Assembly: GCA_012842545.1 (NCBI GenBank)
Contig: DUSQ01000027.1
Coordinates: 1 to 10,990 of the forward strand
DNA length: 10,990 bases
Direction of reading: 5' to 3'
Source: Coprothermobacter sp.
GTDB taxonomy: Bacteria > Coprothermobacterota > Coprothermobacteria > Coprothermobacterales > Coprothermobacteraceae
Of the stretch, positions 1 to 7,585 are shown piece after piece; within the stretch, counting starts at the first letter, position 1; every line of letters begins with the position of its first letter. The notes beneath the pieces are model-generated. The model made no database searches. It was not told the origin of the DNA and worked only from the letters and a program-made list of their open reading frames with translations. A program made the position numbers and the translations under genes.

Positions 1-6
1 AGCCAC

Positions 7-696
7 TTATTTCGCACTCATCAGCACCTCCACAGGTCGACCAGGCAAAGAAATATTCGACGATGTCTCCAGCTGAAAAACCAATCCATAGGTGTCACGA
101 AGTGCCTTTAGCAACTCAAGGTCAGGAAAATCTTTCAATTTTTCTTGCAGCATTTGTGGGTCGCCCACAACAAAGATGTGATAAGGAGGTGACAGTCTTT
201 GACCATTCACTATGATTATGGGGCCTGCGCACACAATTTCTGAATTGAAAACAATACGTTGATCGTTAACCGCGACACCGTCCGCACCAACACCCAAAAG
301 AAAGCGAACCAGATTTCTTATTTGCCAGTCATGAACAATGTAATAATTAGGATCGTCATCAGGTTTTGGCTTTTGCTTGGAGTCCGCTAGAGTTATTATG
401 AGCCCAGGCCCACTTATTTCCGAAAAACCAAGCTTTATTTTCTGCTGTTCGAGCTTCGTTTCTAACTGCGTACTGGGTGTAACTTGAGGAAAAGCAGCTA
501 CTTCTTCTGTCAAACTTTGTACTTCTTCTTTGAGTCGGCTCAACTCACTTTCTTTCTGTTCAATTTGTGCGATAAGTTGTCCTTTTCTGCTTGTCAGCAC
601 ATACGAGCTTCTTGCAACTACGCTCCGCTGGTAACCCAAAACGAAACCAATAAGCAGTGTGAGAAGCAAGATTACCCAATAACTGGCTCGCTTCAC
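7..696 (-). CDS. DUF881 family membrane-anchored protein (YlxW/YlxX-like)
   Basis: This 229-residue protein has one N-terminal membrane segment (about residues 6-22), a coiled-coil stretch rich in E, K and L (about 38-66, continuing near 78-88), and then a globular domain. The domain matches DUF881: SGPGLIITLAD (95-105), VHDWQIRNLV (121-130), GADGVAVNDQRI (137-148), a CAGPIIIVNG segment (156-165) and PPYHIFVVGDP (170-180). The biochemical role of the family is unknown. In Bacillus subtilis the homologues ylxW and ylxX lie between divIB and ftsA/ftsZ, which is the position seen here. The start is GTG, and its four bases GTGA overlap the stop of the upstream ftsQ-like gene, which points to translational coupling. 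A GGGGCGG stretch just upstream is a modest ribosome binding site. The stop codon is at 7-9, so the gene is complete. Family assignment is firm; function is open. Confidence 0.88.
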   Translation of the reverse strand: MKRASYWVILLLTLLIGFVLGYQRSVVARSSYVLTSRKGQLIAQIEQKESELSRLKEEVQSLTEEVAAFPQVTPSTQLETKLEQQKIKLGFSEISGPGLIITLADSKQKPKPDDDPNYYIVHDWQIRNLVRFLLGVGADGVAVNDQRIVFNSEIVCAGPIIIVNGQRLSPPYHIFVVGDPQMLQEKLKDFPDLELLKALRDTYGLVFQLETSSNISLPGRPVEVLMSAK

Positions 697-1286
697 TTCA
701 AAACCGCCCCGCTATCATAAAGAAGCCTGTATTCATGGTACTGACAGTCAGTCCAGAATTCTTTTATGAAACCCAGTTTGTTCAAGTTCTCCATGGTCAG
801 CTTTATGACGCCTTTACCGCACTGCCTCTTACCAACAACTTCAAAGAAACCGTCGCTGAACTTTATAGCAACGGGTTGTATACCTTGAGATTCAAGTGCT
901 CTAATGACCTTCATTCTGTTTTCATCCCATTTATCCGCCGTAATGCATTCCCTTAACACTTTTGCTGAGTACAGATCTGTTTCCACAGTTTTTGCTCCAA
1001 CTATTGCCAATGTGGTACCGTTAATAATTACGCATCCATCGGGTTTGGGTAGATCCAGCCTCATATTGATCTGTCTTTTGGCCAGATCCAGTTTCACAGT
1101 TGTCATGCCAGGTACGTAAAAACTTACGATTTCCTTTAAGGTCTTTTGCCCTGACCATGATTTTTCATACTTACTGTATTCCGGAACATTGAAAACAAAG
1201 ACCCAGGGTTTGTACGTAGCAAAGTATGCTAGTCCGACGAATACCACCAATAATATGATACCCACCACAACCATGCTATAGCGCAT
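693..1286 (-). CDS. Probable divergent FtsQ/DivIB-like cell division protein
   Basis: This 197-residue protein has a single N-terminal transmembrane segment (about 5-24) and an extracytoplasmic remainder. No strong motif names it. Three things suggest a short, divergent FtsQ/DivIB: its place directly after ddl and before a DUF881 gene, its bitopic topology, and a C-terminal pattern in which a GKGVIKLTMENLNKLGF segment (157-173) is followed by YRLLYDSGAVLK, resembling the end of the FtsQ beta domain (iDlRy..g.vv.). FtsQ/DivIB is an assembly scaffold that bridges FtsL and the septal synthase. At 197 residues it is shorter than the usual 250 or more, and a clear POTRA domain is not obvious by eye. 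The ATG at 1286 overlaps the ddl stop by 11 bases. A second ATG at 1274 would begin just past that stop and remove four residues. Three cysteines (85, 113, 156) plus one near the C-terminus (180) are notable in an exported domain. Confidence 0.5.
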   Translation of the reverse strand: MRYSMVVVGIILLVVFVGLAYFATYKPWVFVFNVPEYSKYEKSWSGQKTLKEIVSFYVPGMTTVKLDLAKRQINMRLDLPKPDGCVIINGTTLAIVGAKTVETDLYSAKVLRECITADKWDENRMKVIRALESQGIQPVAIKFSDGFFEVVGKRQCGKGVIKLTMENLNKLGFIKEFWTDCQYHEYRLLYDSGAVLK

Positions 1287-2190
1287 CTCTGATCAAATCT
1301 TCCAGAAACTGCCCAAAATCTTGGCCCGCCTGCCGCACTTCATCAGGAACCAGACTTTCCGCAGTCATACCCGGGATGCTGTTAATCTCTAAAAGGTATG
1401 GAGTTTCATCTTTTACAATGTAATCCAAACGTGCCACTCCACCAACACCCACAATCTTGCATATACGCTTTGAGTAGAAGGTTAGCTTTTCACTGGCATA
1501 ATCGGATATGGGCAAGTCGTAGATATGCTTCGCACCGCCTGGTTTGTACTTAGTATCGTAGTCAAAAACCTTATCAGGCTTCACCACCCATATGGGTGGA
1601 AGGACGAAAAACTGGTCTCTTAGCCTGAACACACCAACAGTTATCTCAAAACCATCTACGAATTCCTCCACCAGCAGCCTATCACTAAAGCGAAAAGCTT
1701 CTTCCAATGATGACTCGTACTCACTTACACTGCTAACTAAACTAAGCCCTATGGTAGAACCTACATCACAGGGTTTTACAATAAACGGTGACCCCAACTG
1801 ATTCACGACAGAAACGTAATCAGGGATATCATTTCGATCATAGATGTGGATGAAGGATGGTGTGGGTATTTCATTTTGAATTGCTACCAACTTTGTTAAA
1901 TACTTATCCATGGTAATGACTGATGCTCGCACATCAGAGCCAACATAGGGAATACGTAGCATTCCAAGAAGGCCCTGAACCTTGCCGTCTTCGCCATCAG
2001 CACCATGAAGAGCCGGAAAGACGCAATCAGGTTTAAGCTGCAGTAGCTTTGCTACAAAGTTTTGATCTGCAGTGTCCAATGTCTCAACCTGATGTCCACG
2101 AGCACGAAGCGTTGCAGCTACATTCTCACCGCTTCTTAGGGAAACGTCTCTCTCAGGTGAAGTGCCTCCAAAGAGAACCACTATGTTCAT
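1276..2190 (-). CDS. ddl: D-alanine--D-alanine ligase
   Basis: This 304-residue cytoplasmic ATP-grasp enzyme joins two D-alanines, using ATP, to make the terminal dipeptide that MurF then adds. Motifs appear in family order: GGTSPERDVSLRSG (8-21, with the catalytic Glu13), ALHGADGEDG (60-69), the ATP-grasp segment VKPCDVGSTIGLS (138-150), EEFVDGFEITVGV (175-187), FDYDTKY (209-215), ARLDYIVKD (253-261) and LEINSIPGMT (267-276) with metal-ligand residues. The serine of GST (145) and Tyr215 complete the Glu-Ser-Tyr triad known from E. coli DdlB. A tyrosine at that last position favours D-Ala-D-Ala over D-Ala-D-lactate; this is an inference from the family. Length is normal. The ATG overlaps the murG stop as ATGA (2187-2190), so the gene is translationally coupled. 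One small oddity is YVGSDVRAS (82-90), where the family usually has GSG rather than GSD. Confidence 0.97.
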   Translation of the reverse strand: MNIVVLFGGTSPERDVSLRSGENVAATLRARGHQVETLDTADQNFVAKLLQLKPDCVFPALHGADGEDGKVQGLLGMLRIPYVGSDVRASVITMDKYLTKLVAIQNEIPTPSFIHIYDRNDIPDYVSVVNQLGSPFIVKPCDVGSTIGLSLVSSVSEYESSLEEAFRFSDRLLVEEFVDGFEITVGVFRLRDQFFVLPPIWVVKPDKVFDYDTKYKPGGAKHIYDLPISDYASEKLTFYSKRICKIVGVGGVARLDYIVKDETPYLLEINSIPGMTAESLVPDEVRQAGQDFGQFLEDLIRDAL

Positions 2191-3071
2191 GAGACCACCC
2201 TCCCAACTGCCTCAACAAACCCTGCCGAATCAAAAACTTCAACAGGATTTCTGCGCCCCTTAGTCAGAAACTCTTCAACTTGTGAAAGTACTTCGCTGGG
2301 TTTTACCACATGCTCCCAAAAAAACGGGTAACCGTATTTTTGCCTGAATACTTCCGCATTTGCCCATTGATGACGGTCAGTGGAGTATGCCATGGGAAAG
2401 AAAACAGCCTGAGTACCAAAGTGCAAGCACTCATGAAGTGTGGAGGAACCAGATCTGGCAATTACTACATCTGCAGCCGCCACATAATTCTGTAAATCCG
2501 GTAGTGTCTGCGCTCTAATGTAACTGCTCATGAAACGTTCGTCCTCAAGTGAACCGCACTGATGCACTATGAAGTACTTATCTCTTAAGTCCATGAGTAC
2601 GTGCTTTGTGAAGAAATTGAGAAAAGCTGAACCTTGACTTCCTCCGGTCACCAGAAGTAGTGGCTTTCTGATCCTCATTTTTCTCTTAAGCTCTTCACCA
2701 TCAGTGGTTGGTTCCCTCACTGGCATCCCTACAAAAGTTAGCTTGTTCCAATCGCGGCTGTGGAAGAATATCCTGGATTCCTCAAAAGCAAGAAAGATTT
2801 GGTCCGCTATGCCAGCCATAAAACGATTAGCTCTCCCAGGGATTACATTCTGCTCGTGAAGAATTAGCTTCTTTCCACGAAGTTTAGCCTGCAGTGCCAT
2901 GGGCAAGCTCTTTCTACTCCCAGTGGCTAGGACCGCTTTTACGTCCCTCCAAGCTACTTTCTCTTTTGGGTTGTAGAACGTTACATCAAAACCTGCCTCC
3001 TTTAGCACGTTTCCCATTATTTGAGCCGGTATGTTGTGCCCAGCGCTAGCTCCACCCACGACGAGTATCAC
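2187..3071 (-). CDS. murG: MurG-type GlcNAc transferase (lipid II synthase), short N-terminal domain
   Basis: This is the GT28 glycosyltransferase that moves GlcNAc from UDP-GlcNAc to lipid I at the inner face of the membrane. Visible motifs are GGASAGHNIPA (6-16, the G-loop with catalytic-type His12), HEQNVIPGRANR (72-83), VTGGSQGS (141-148), RSGSSTLHE (206-214, with the UDP-binding Glu214) and TDRHQWANA (231-239). The protein has 294 residues against about 350-360 for the family. The loss lies between GGASAGH and HEQN: about 61 residues separate these motifs here against about 110 in E. coli MurG. The first G-loop is also altered (GGASAGH instead of GGTGGH). The start is GTG, one base past the ftsW stop, with a GGGAGAGG-type ribosome binding site about nine bases upstream. 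Its place between ftsW and ddl is classical, but murC, usually next, is missing. Donor-site residues are intact, so it is probably active. Confidence 0.93.
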   Translation of the reverse strand: MILVVGGASAGHNIPAQIMGNVLKEAGFDVTFYNPKEKVAWRDVKAVLATGSRKSLPMALQAKLRGKKLILHEQNVIPGRANRFMAGIADQIFLAFEESRIFFHSRDWNKLTFVGMPVREPTTDGEELKRKMRIRKPLLLVTGGSQGSAFLNFFTKHVLMDLRDKYFIVHQCGSLEDERFMSSYIRAQTLPDLQNYVAAADVVIARSGSSTLHECLHFGTQAVFFPMAYSTDRHQWANAEVFRQKYGYPFFWEHVVKPSEVLSQVEEFLTKGRRNPVEVFDSAGFVEAVGRVVS

Positions 3072-3072
3072 G

Positions 3073-4101
3073 TTAAGCCGCCTCTCCCAAAGCTGCCCCT
3101 GTCAAAGCTGATAGCACAACAGAATTTTGCAGCGCCCTACCAACAAAGGGCAGTGGAATACCTGTAGCGGGTAGTACGTTCGCCACCGTGTAAAGGTTAA
3201 CCACTACATGCAACATGAGCACGGCAGCCACGTAGTATTTGCTGCGACCACCCCAATTAAGAATAAGCTGTATCAAAAGGCCCAATAACATTAGCACTAG
3301 CAGACCAGAAAGCAATCCAAATTTCCTAACAAGCTCAGCAAAGGCATAATCTGCCCAAGCGACAGGCAGTGTGGTTAACATGCCAATACCTTTACCAAAC
3401 CCCGATGATTGACCGAGTGAGTTTAAGGCGGACAACGTTTGATAACTTTCGCCAAAGGGGTCCCTAAGTGGGTTAGCCCAGTTCTGAAATCGATCCTCCC
3501 AATGCTCATGAAATAAAGGCATTTTTGTTATTTCAACAACCACACTCTGCCTAAGTTCCAATGAGTAAGAAAAAAACACGGGCATAATAATGACAGCTGC
3601 GATGATGATGGTCCAGAGAATAACCCCGCTCTTGGCTTTTAGGGCTCTAATAGCAAATCCGATAAAAACGGATGCAGCAATTATCAAACCGGTGCCCAAG
3701 TCGGGTTCCAAAACAACTAAAAATGCACTTACCAGCCCTACCAGTAGGTAAATTCCAGAGTTTTTAAATAAGCCCGGCAAAAGAAGCAGTTTTGAAAACT
3801 CCGAAACCTGCACACCTTTTAGCCATCTCTTTGAGCCGTACCGCATTTCGCCCACATAAAGGGTGAGAATGAGTGTGACAAACAAAACAATGGTGACTAA
3901 CCATTGCAAATTGCTAAGGATTTGCCCCTTTCGAAAAAGAAAAAAGAACACATAGGACATCCAGTAGGCAGCACTGATTACAGCAACGTACAATCCCACG
4001 TCTTTTAGGTCAACCGTCCCAGGTTGCCAAGTAAGCAACCCAATCATGAAAACCACAATTATGATGGCAAAACTCAGTAGTGCACGCAGGAACCTTGTCA
4101 T
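3073..4101 (-). CDS. ftsW: SEDS-family glycan polymerase, FtsW-like (divergent)
   Basis: This 342-residue integral membrane protein has roughly nine or ten hydrophobic segments. SEDS proteins polymerise lipid II into glycan strands together with a class B penicillin-binding protein. Family hallmarks are GSKRWLKG followed by VQVSEFSKL (89-105), EPDLGTG (132-138), a large extracytoplasmic loop ending in SYQTLSALNSLG then GFGKGIG (219-240), LPVAWADYAFAE (245-256) and TGIPLPFVG (313-321). Asp251 in the WADYAF segment aligns with the catalytic aspartate of FtsW/RodA. Departures from the family: QPSEF is VQVSEF, the acidic pair after the Asp segment is replaced by RK (259-260), and the SYGGS motif after LPF is replaced by VGRALQNS. 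FtsW is preferred over RodA only from its place between murD and murG. The ATG overlaps the murD stop as ATGA (4098-4101). Confidence 0.88.
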   Translation of the reverse strand: MTRFLRALLSFAIIIVVFMIGLLTWQPGTVDLKDVGLYVAVISAAYWMSYVFFFLFRKGQILSNLQWLVTIVLFVTLILTLYVGEMRYGSKRWLKGVQVSEFSKLLLLPGLFKNSGIYLLVGLVSAFLVVLEPDLGTGLIIAASVFIGFAIRALKAKSGVILWTIIIAAVIIMPVFFSYSLELRQSVVVEITKMPLFHEHWEDRFQNWANPLRDPFGESYQTLSALNSLGQSSGFGKGIGMLTTLPVAWADYAFAELVRKFGLLSGLLVLMLLGLLIQLILNWGGRSKYYVAAVLMLHVVVNLYTVANVLPATGIPLPFVGRALQNSVVLSALTGAALGEAA

Positions 4102-5423
4102 AACCTTTTTACAATCTCCTTAAACCGGTCACCACGCTCTTCAAAATTTCTGAACATATCAAATGATGCACAAGCAGGAGAAAGCAAGATCACATCACCA
4201 GGATCAGCTATTTCATAGGCCAACGTCACCGCTTCTTCCAGACCTTGCGCTTCGGTTATATTTTCAAAGCCCTGAGCCAACAAAGACTCCTTAATGGATT
4301 GTTTGGACTCACCCATGACCACAACCCATTTAACGGTGGATCTTTGCTTTATAAACTGCGCCAAAGGCGCAAAATCCATGCCTTTGTTCCTACCGCCTAA
4401 AATAAGGATGAGCGGTTCACGGAAAGCCTCCAACGCCACAATGGTGGAATCGGGGTTTGTGGCCTTCGAATCGTCGTAAAAGCTCACACCGTCCACGGAA
4501 CGTACAAACTCAATACGATGTTCTGGTGCATAGAACTCCGAGATGGCTCCTCCAAAATCATAGCCATCAGGTAACAAATGGTAACAGGCAGCCACTCCTG
4601 CAGCTATGTTTGCCAAGTTATGTCTGCCCCTGAGCTTCACATTGGAAACATTAGCCACCCCTGTGCCCATCACATTAAGGGAACCATCTGACCAATTCAC
4701 GTCTCCATTCTCAATACCGAAAGTTAACGTGCGACTTCTGAGACGCCCAATCAAGGAGCTCGCCCACTCATCTTCTGCATTCAGGACTGCTAAATCCTGA
4801 GGCTGCTGTAGCTGAAATATCTTGGCTTTAGTTTGAAAATAGTTTTCCATGGTGCCGTGTCTGTCCAAATGATCTGGCGTGAGGTTTAACAACACAGCCA
4901 CCTGTGGCCTAAAGGTGTGCACAGTTTCCAGCTGGAACGAGCTAACCTCAGCCACGATAATGGTCTCACTTATGGGCTCATTTAGAAAAGAGGTTACTGG
5001 AACACCAATGTTCCCACCAACTACAACGTTGAATCCCGCATTCCTTAATAAATGTCCAATAAAAGAGGTCGTAGTGGTCTTTCCATTTGTCCCCGTTACT
5101 GCTATCCAATAATTCCATCGGCTGGCATCGAAGGACAGCTCCAATTCACCCACGACCGGAATTCCTCTCTCTTTCAGCTTTAGAATCATGGGATGGCTCA
5201 GCGAAAAACCAGGTGAGGTAACACATAAGTCAATGTCCTCTTTCGGAATATCGCTAACAGCACAACCCAACCTCGGCTTTATGGGATTCTCATCGTAAAT
5301 AAACACTCTTGCACCACGCTGAGAAATAAAAAGCTCCGCGCTTTGCCCAGAAACACCATAACCCAGAATAAGCACGTTCTTGCCCATAAGTTCCTGGGAA
5401 AAACCCGGTTTAATATCTACCAT
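4098..5423 (-). CDS. murD: UDP-N-acetylmuramoyl-L-alanine--D-glutamate ligase
   Basis: This cytoplasmic Mur ligase adds D-glutamate to UDP-MurNAc-L-Ala with ATP hydrolysis. At 441 residues it has the family length. In order: the N-terminal UDP-binding loop LGYGVSGQS (20-28), the P-loop VTGTNGKTTTT (109-119), EVSSFQLE (159-166), NLTPDHLDRHGTMENYFQTKAKIF in two halves (180-190 and 191-203, with Lys199 in the place of the carboxylated lysine), GRHNLANIAA (266-275), EHRIEF (301-306), DDSKATNPDST (317-327), ILGGRNKGMDF (341-351) and SPACASFDMFRNFEERGDRF with the C-terminal substrate residues (415-434). The ATG at 5423 is chosen because GGGTGGA lies about seven bases upstream and the MurD fold begins immediately after. 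Extending to 5456 would need a TTG and add 11 unlikely residues. It overlaps the end of mraY by seven bases. Confidence 0.97.
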   Translation of the reverse strand: MVDIKPGFSQELMGKNVLILGYGVSGQSAELFISQRGARVFIYDENPIKPRLGCAVSDIPKEDIDLCVTSPGFSLSHPMILKLKERGIPVVGELELSFDASRWNYWIAVTGTNGKTTTTSFIGHLLRNAGFNVVVGGNIGVPVTSFLNEPISETIIVAEVSSFQLETVHTFRPQVAVLLNLTPDHLDRHGTMENYFQTKAKIFQLQQPQDLAVLNAEDEWASSLIGRLRSRTLTFGIENGDVNWSDGSLNVMGTGVANVSNVKLRGRHNLANIAAGVAACYHLLPDGYDFGGAISEFYAPEHRIEFVRSVDGVSFYDDSKATNPDSTIVALEAFREPLILILGGRNKGMDFAPLAQFIKQRSTVKWVVVMGESKQSIKESLLAQGFENITEAQGLEEAVTLAYEIADPGDVILLSPACASFDMFRNFEERGDRFKEIVKRL

Positions 5424-6271
5424 GGTAAGTTCCACCCCACCCAACAGAATGCACAAGCCACTGCTTGCACTCCTGCGAACAAAGACACAATACGCGGATC
5501 ACTCCAGCCAAGTTTTTGAAAATGGTGATGTATGGGGGTCATCCTGAATATGCGTTTACCACCCGTTAATCTGAAATAGATAACCTGTAACACCACTGAA
5601 GCCACTTCTACGACGCCGATAAGGCAGAGAAGTATGAGCCACCATTCTTGCCCTCGTAGGAGCATAAATGCAGCGAGAAACCCGCCAAAAAAGAGCGAAC
5701 CAGTGTCCCCCATGAAAAGCTTAGCTGGGGACACATTGAAGAACAAATAAGAAATCAAAGCACCTAACAAGGCGCCTGTAACACCACTCTGCGGCAAAAC
5801 CAGAAAAACAGGAAGCAAAACACTGCCGAGCAATCCGTCTGCACCGTCGGTAAAGTTTGTAGCAGAAGTCGTTGCCAGCAATACCACAAAACTCCAAACC
5901 ACCCTTTTGGCTTCAAAACCAAAAGAAAAAAAGCACAGCGACACCAGCATAAGTAATAGAATCTTATAACGAGCTTTCATACCATGTCCTTGACGGAGCG
6001 TTTTTGTCACATCGTCTACAAGACCGACCAAACCCGATAACAATGCCACAAGAAGAGCAGGTTGCTTAAATTGAAAATACAGGATCAAACCAATTAGTAG
6101 AAAGCCCAATCCGCCGCTTAACGGTACATTCGCCTTCCACTGGTCATCATAAAATTCTCTTATGCGTTTCGGATAAAAACCCCAACGCAGCCCAAGATAC
6201 AAACAAGCCCAGAACACAAAGTAACCCAGTATGGCACTAAAACCCAAGAAAAGTACAAAGTCAGAACTCAA
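5417..6271 (-). CDS. mraY: Phospho-N-acetylmuramoyl-pentapeptide transferase
   Basis: MraY transfers phospho-MurNAc-pentapeptide from UDP to undecaprenyl phosphate, forming lipid I in the cytoplasmic membrane. This 284-residue protein is highly hydrophobic, with about ten membrane segments. It carries the Mg2+-site aspartates GLVDDVTK (83-90), MKARYK (98-103), TNFTDGADGLLG (138-149), FMGDTGSLFFGG (186-197) and the MraY-specific FRMTPIHHHFQKLGW (242-256) with its HHH. It is shorter than the usual 320-360 residues. The normally conserved GTPTMGG is replaced by NVPLSGG (48-54), closer in look to the WecA/TagO side of the superfamily, although the HHH motif decides for MraY. The start is TTG; a strong AGGAGGT (6280-6286, read on the minus strand) sits nine bases upstream inside the end of murF and decides it. 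Overlap with murF is 11 bases. Confidence 0.95.
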   Translation of the reverse strand: MSSDFVLFLGFSAILGYFVFWACLYLGLRWGFYPKRIREFYDDQWKANVPLSGGLGFLLIGLILYFQFKQPALLVALLSGLVGLVDDVTKTLRQGHGMKARYKILLLMLVSLCFFSFGFEAKRVVWSFVVLLATTSATNFTDGADGLLGSVLLPVFLVLPQSGVTGALLGALISYLFFNVSPAKLFMGDTGSLFFGGFLAAFMLLRGQEWWLILLCLIGVVEVASVVLQVIYFRLTGGKRIFRMTPIHHHFQKLGWSDPRIVSLFAGVQAVACAFCWVGWNLPW

Positions 6272-7583
6272 CCTCAGAGACCTCCTGAATAAGCTTTTCC
6301 AAAGCTATTCTTCTCGATCCCTTTAGCCCCAATAGCTCAATGTCCTCGGGAATCATGAAAAAGGACTTAGCTGTTTCCACATCCCTGTACCATTCAACAT
6401 AGATGGCGTGCCCGTCGACTTTTTCCAGTTCCTGCAAGGTGTACTTCACTTCATTGCCGACCAAGATTAGGTACTGAACTCCTGACCTTTTAAGCCAATG
6501 TGCCAGCTTTCGATGCCAGTAACGGGAGTGTTCGCCAAGTTCAAGCATGTCACCGATGACTAAACCTTTTCTGCCGTAGGGTACCTCACTAACTACTTCC
6601 AAAAACTCTCTCATGCTTTCAGGATTTGCATTGTAAGCATCAAAGAAAATCAGCAAGTCGTGCCAGCGCGTAAGCTGTTGTCTGCCCCAAATGTTTATGG
6701 TGTCCAAGTTTTCCCAAGGCAAGTCATCCAATGTAAATCCTTCCGATACCCAGAAAGCTGCCGCACCAGCCACACTTTGCGCTGAACGCTTACCCCAAAA
6801 CGGTAGCACAATGTCTTTCTCTTGGTCATCACATATGAGTGTACCCAACGTACACCCATCACATGTAAAGCTCCCAATATCAAACCATGCACTTGTACCA
6901 GACGCTCCAAACAGAACAGCATCCCCAACAGTGAATTCATCTGACACGAGAGCAAAACGCTTCTGAGCTGCCAAACCCACTTTTAGATTGGTTCTTACTG
7001 CCACTTCCACGTTTTCCAAGAACTCCAAATGTTCAGCGCCTAACGAAGTGTACAAAGCCGCATACGGATCGAAAACGGCCAAGAAATCATCTGCATCTTT
7101 CTTATCATGGATGCCAAATTCCAGTATCCAGTAAGGTGCACTTAAAGCACTTTCCCGTTCATTAAAAAGATCTGTGACCAAGGAAATGATGGTGTTTCTA
7201 TTGCCATAACTACTCCAGACTCTAACAGGTGCTAAGCTTCTTAGCAACTCCTTTAACGTGGTTTTGCCACTTGCGCCAAGAACTACTACAATCTTGCCAC
7301 TGTAGCTCTTAACCAAAACTTTTCCTAACTCTTTGACAGCCTCAAAAGCATCGGGTACAAGTACATAGCTACCCACACCGGGTTCCACATCGGTGAGCAG
7401 ACCAGTTGCTCCATTTTCAATGGCTTGACTGGCGAACTTCGCACCATGAGTTTTTGAGCCAGGCAACGCTATGAAAAGCGTGCCAGCATTGCAGTCATTA
7501 CTGCTAAAAGCAACATGGTCAAACTCAAAATCATCACCCACTAATTGCCCGTGAACTATTTTTGCCAACTGAGAAGCCAACAT
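6261..7583 (-). CDS. murF: UDP-MurNAc-tripeptide--D-alanyl-D-alanine ligase
   Basis: MurF adds the D-Ala-D-Ala dipeptide to the UDP-MurNAc-tripeptide, the last cytoplasmic step before MraY. The 440-residue protein shows the three Mur-ligase domains: an N-terminal substrate domain with DCNAGTLFIALPGSKTHG (30-47), a central ATPase domain with the P-loop LGASGKTTLKE (102-112), YGNRNTIISL (126-135) and ILEFG (153-157), and a C-terminal domain with DAYNANPESMREFL (315-328), GDMLELGEHSRYWH (344-357) and LKGSRR (420-425). YNANP and GDMLELGE are MurF signatures and argue against MurE. The segment after ILEFG lacks the usual G-E-I pattern of MurF. Which amino acid it expects at peptide position three cannot be read here. 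The ATG lies two bases past the ftsL-like stop, and its ribosome binding site is weak, which suggests coupling. murE, its usual upstream partner, is absent. Confidence 0.95.
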   Translation of the reverse strand: MLASQLAKIVHGQLVGDDFEFDHVAFSSNDCNAGTLFIALPGSKTHGAKFASQAIENGATGLLTDVEPGVGSYVLVPDAFEAVKELGKVLVKSYSGKIVVVLGASGKTTLKELLRSLAPVRVWSSYGNRNTIISLVTDLFNERESALSAPYWILEFGIHDKKDADDFLAVFDPYAALYTSLGAEHLEFLENVEVAVRTNLKVGLAAQKRFALVSDEFTVGDAVLFGASGTSAWFDIGSFTCDGCTLGTLICDDQEKDIVLPFWGKRSAQSVAGAAAFWVSEGFTLDDLPWENLDTINIWGRQQLTRWHDLLIFFDAYNANPESMREFLEVVSEVPYGRKGLVIGDMLELGEHSRYWHRKLAHWLKRSGVQYLILVGNEVKYTLQELEKVDGHAIYVEWYRDVETAKSFFMIPEDIELLGLKGSRRIALEKLIQEVSEVEF

Positions 7584-7585
7584 GA

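Noticed and set aside
5424..5456. Longer murD start (TTG at 5456)
   Set aside because: It would overlap mraY by 40 bases and add residues not seen in the family, while the ATG at 5423 has a good ribosome binding site.
6691..6966. Antisense frames of 86-91 codons inside murF on both strands
   Set aside because: murF is complete with all family motifs here; these frames have no motif and no initiation signal.
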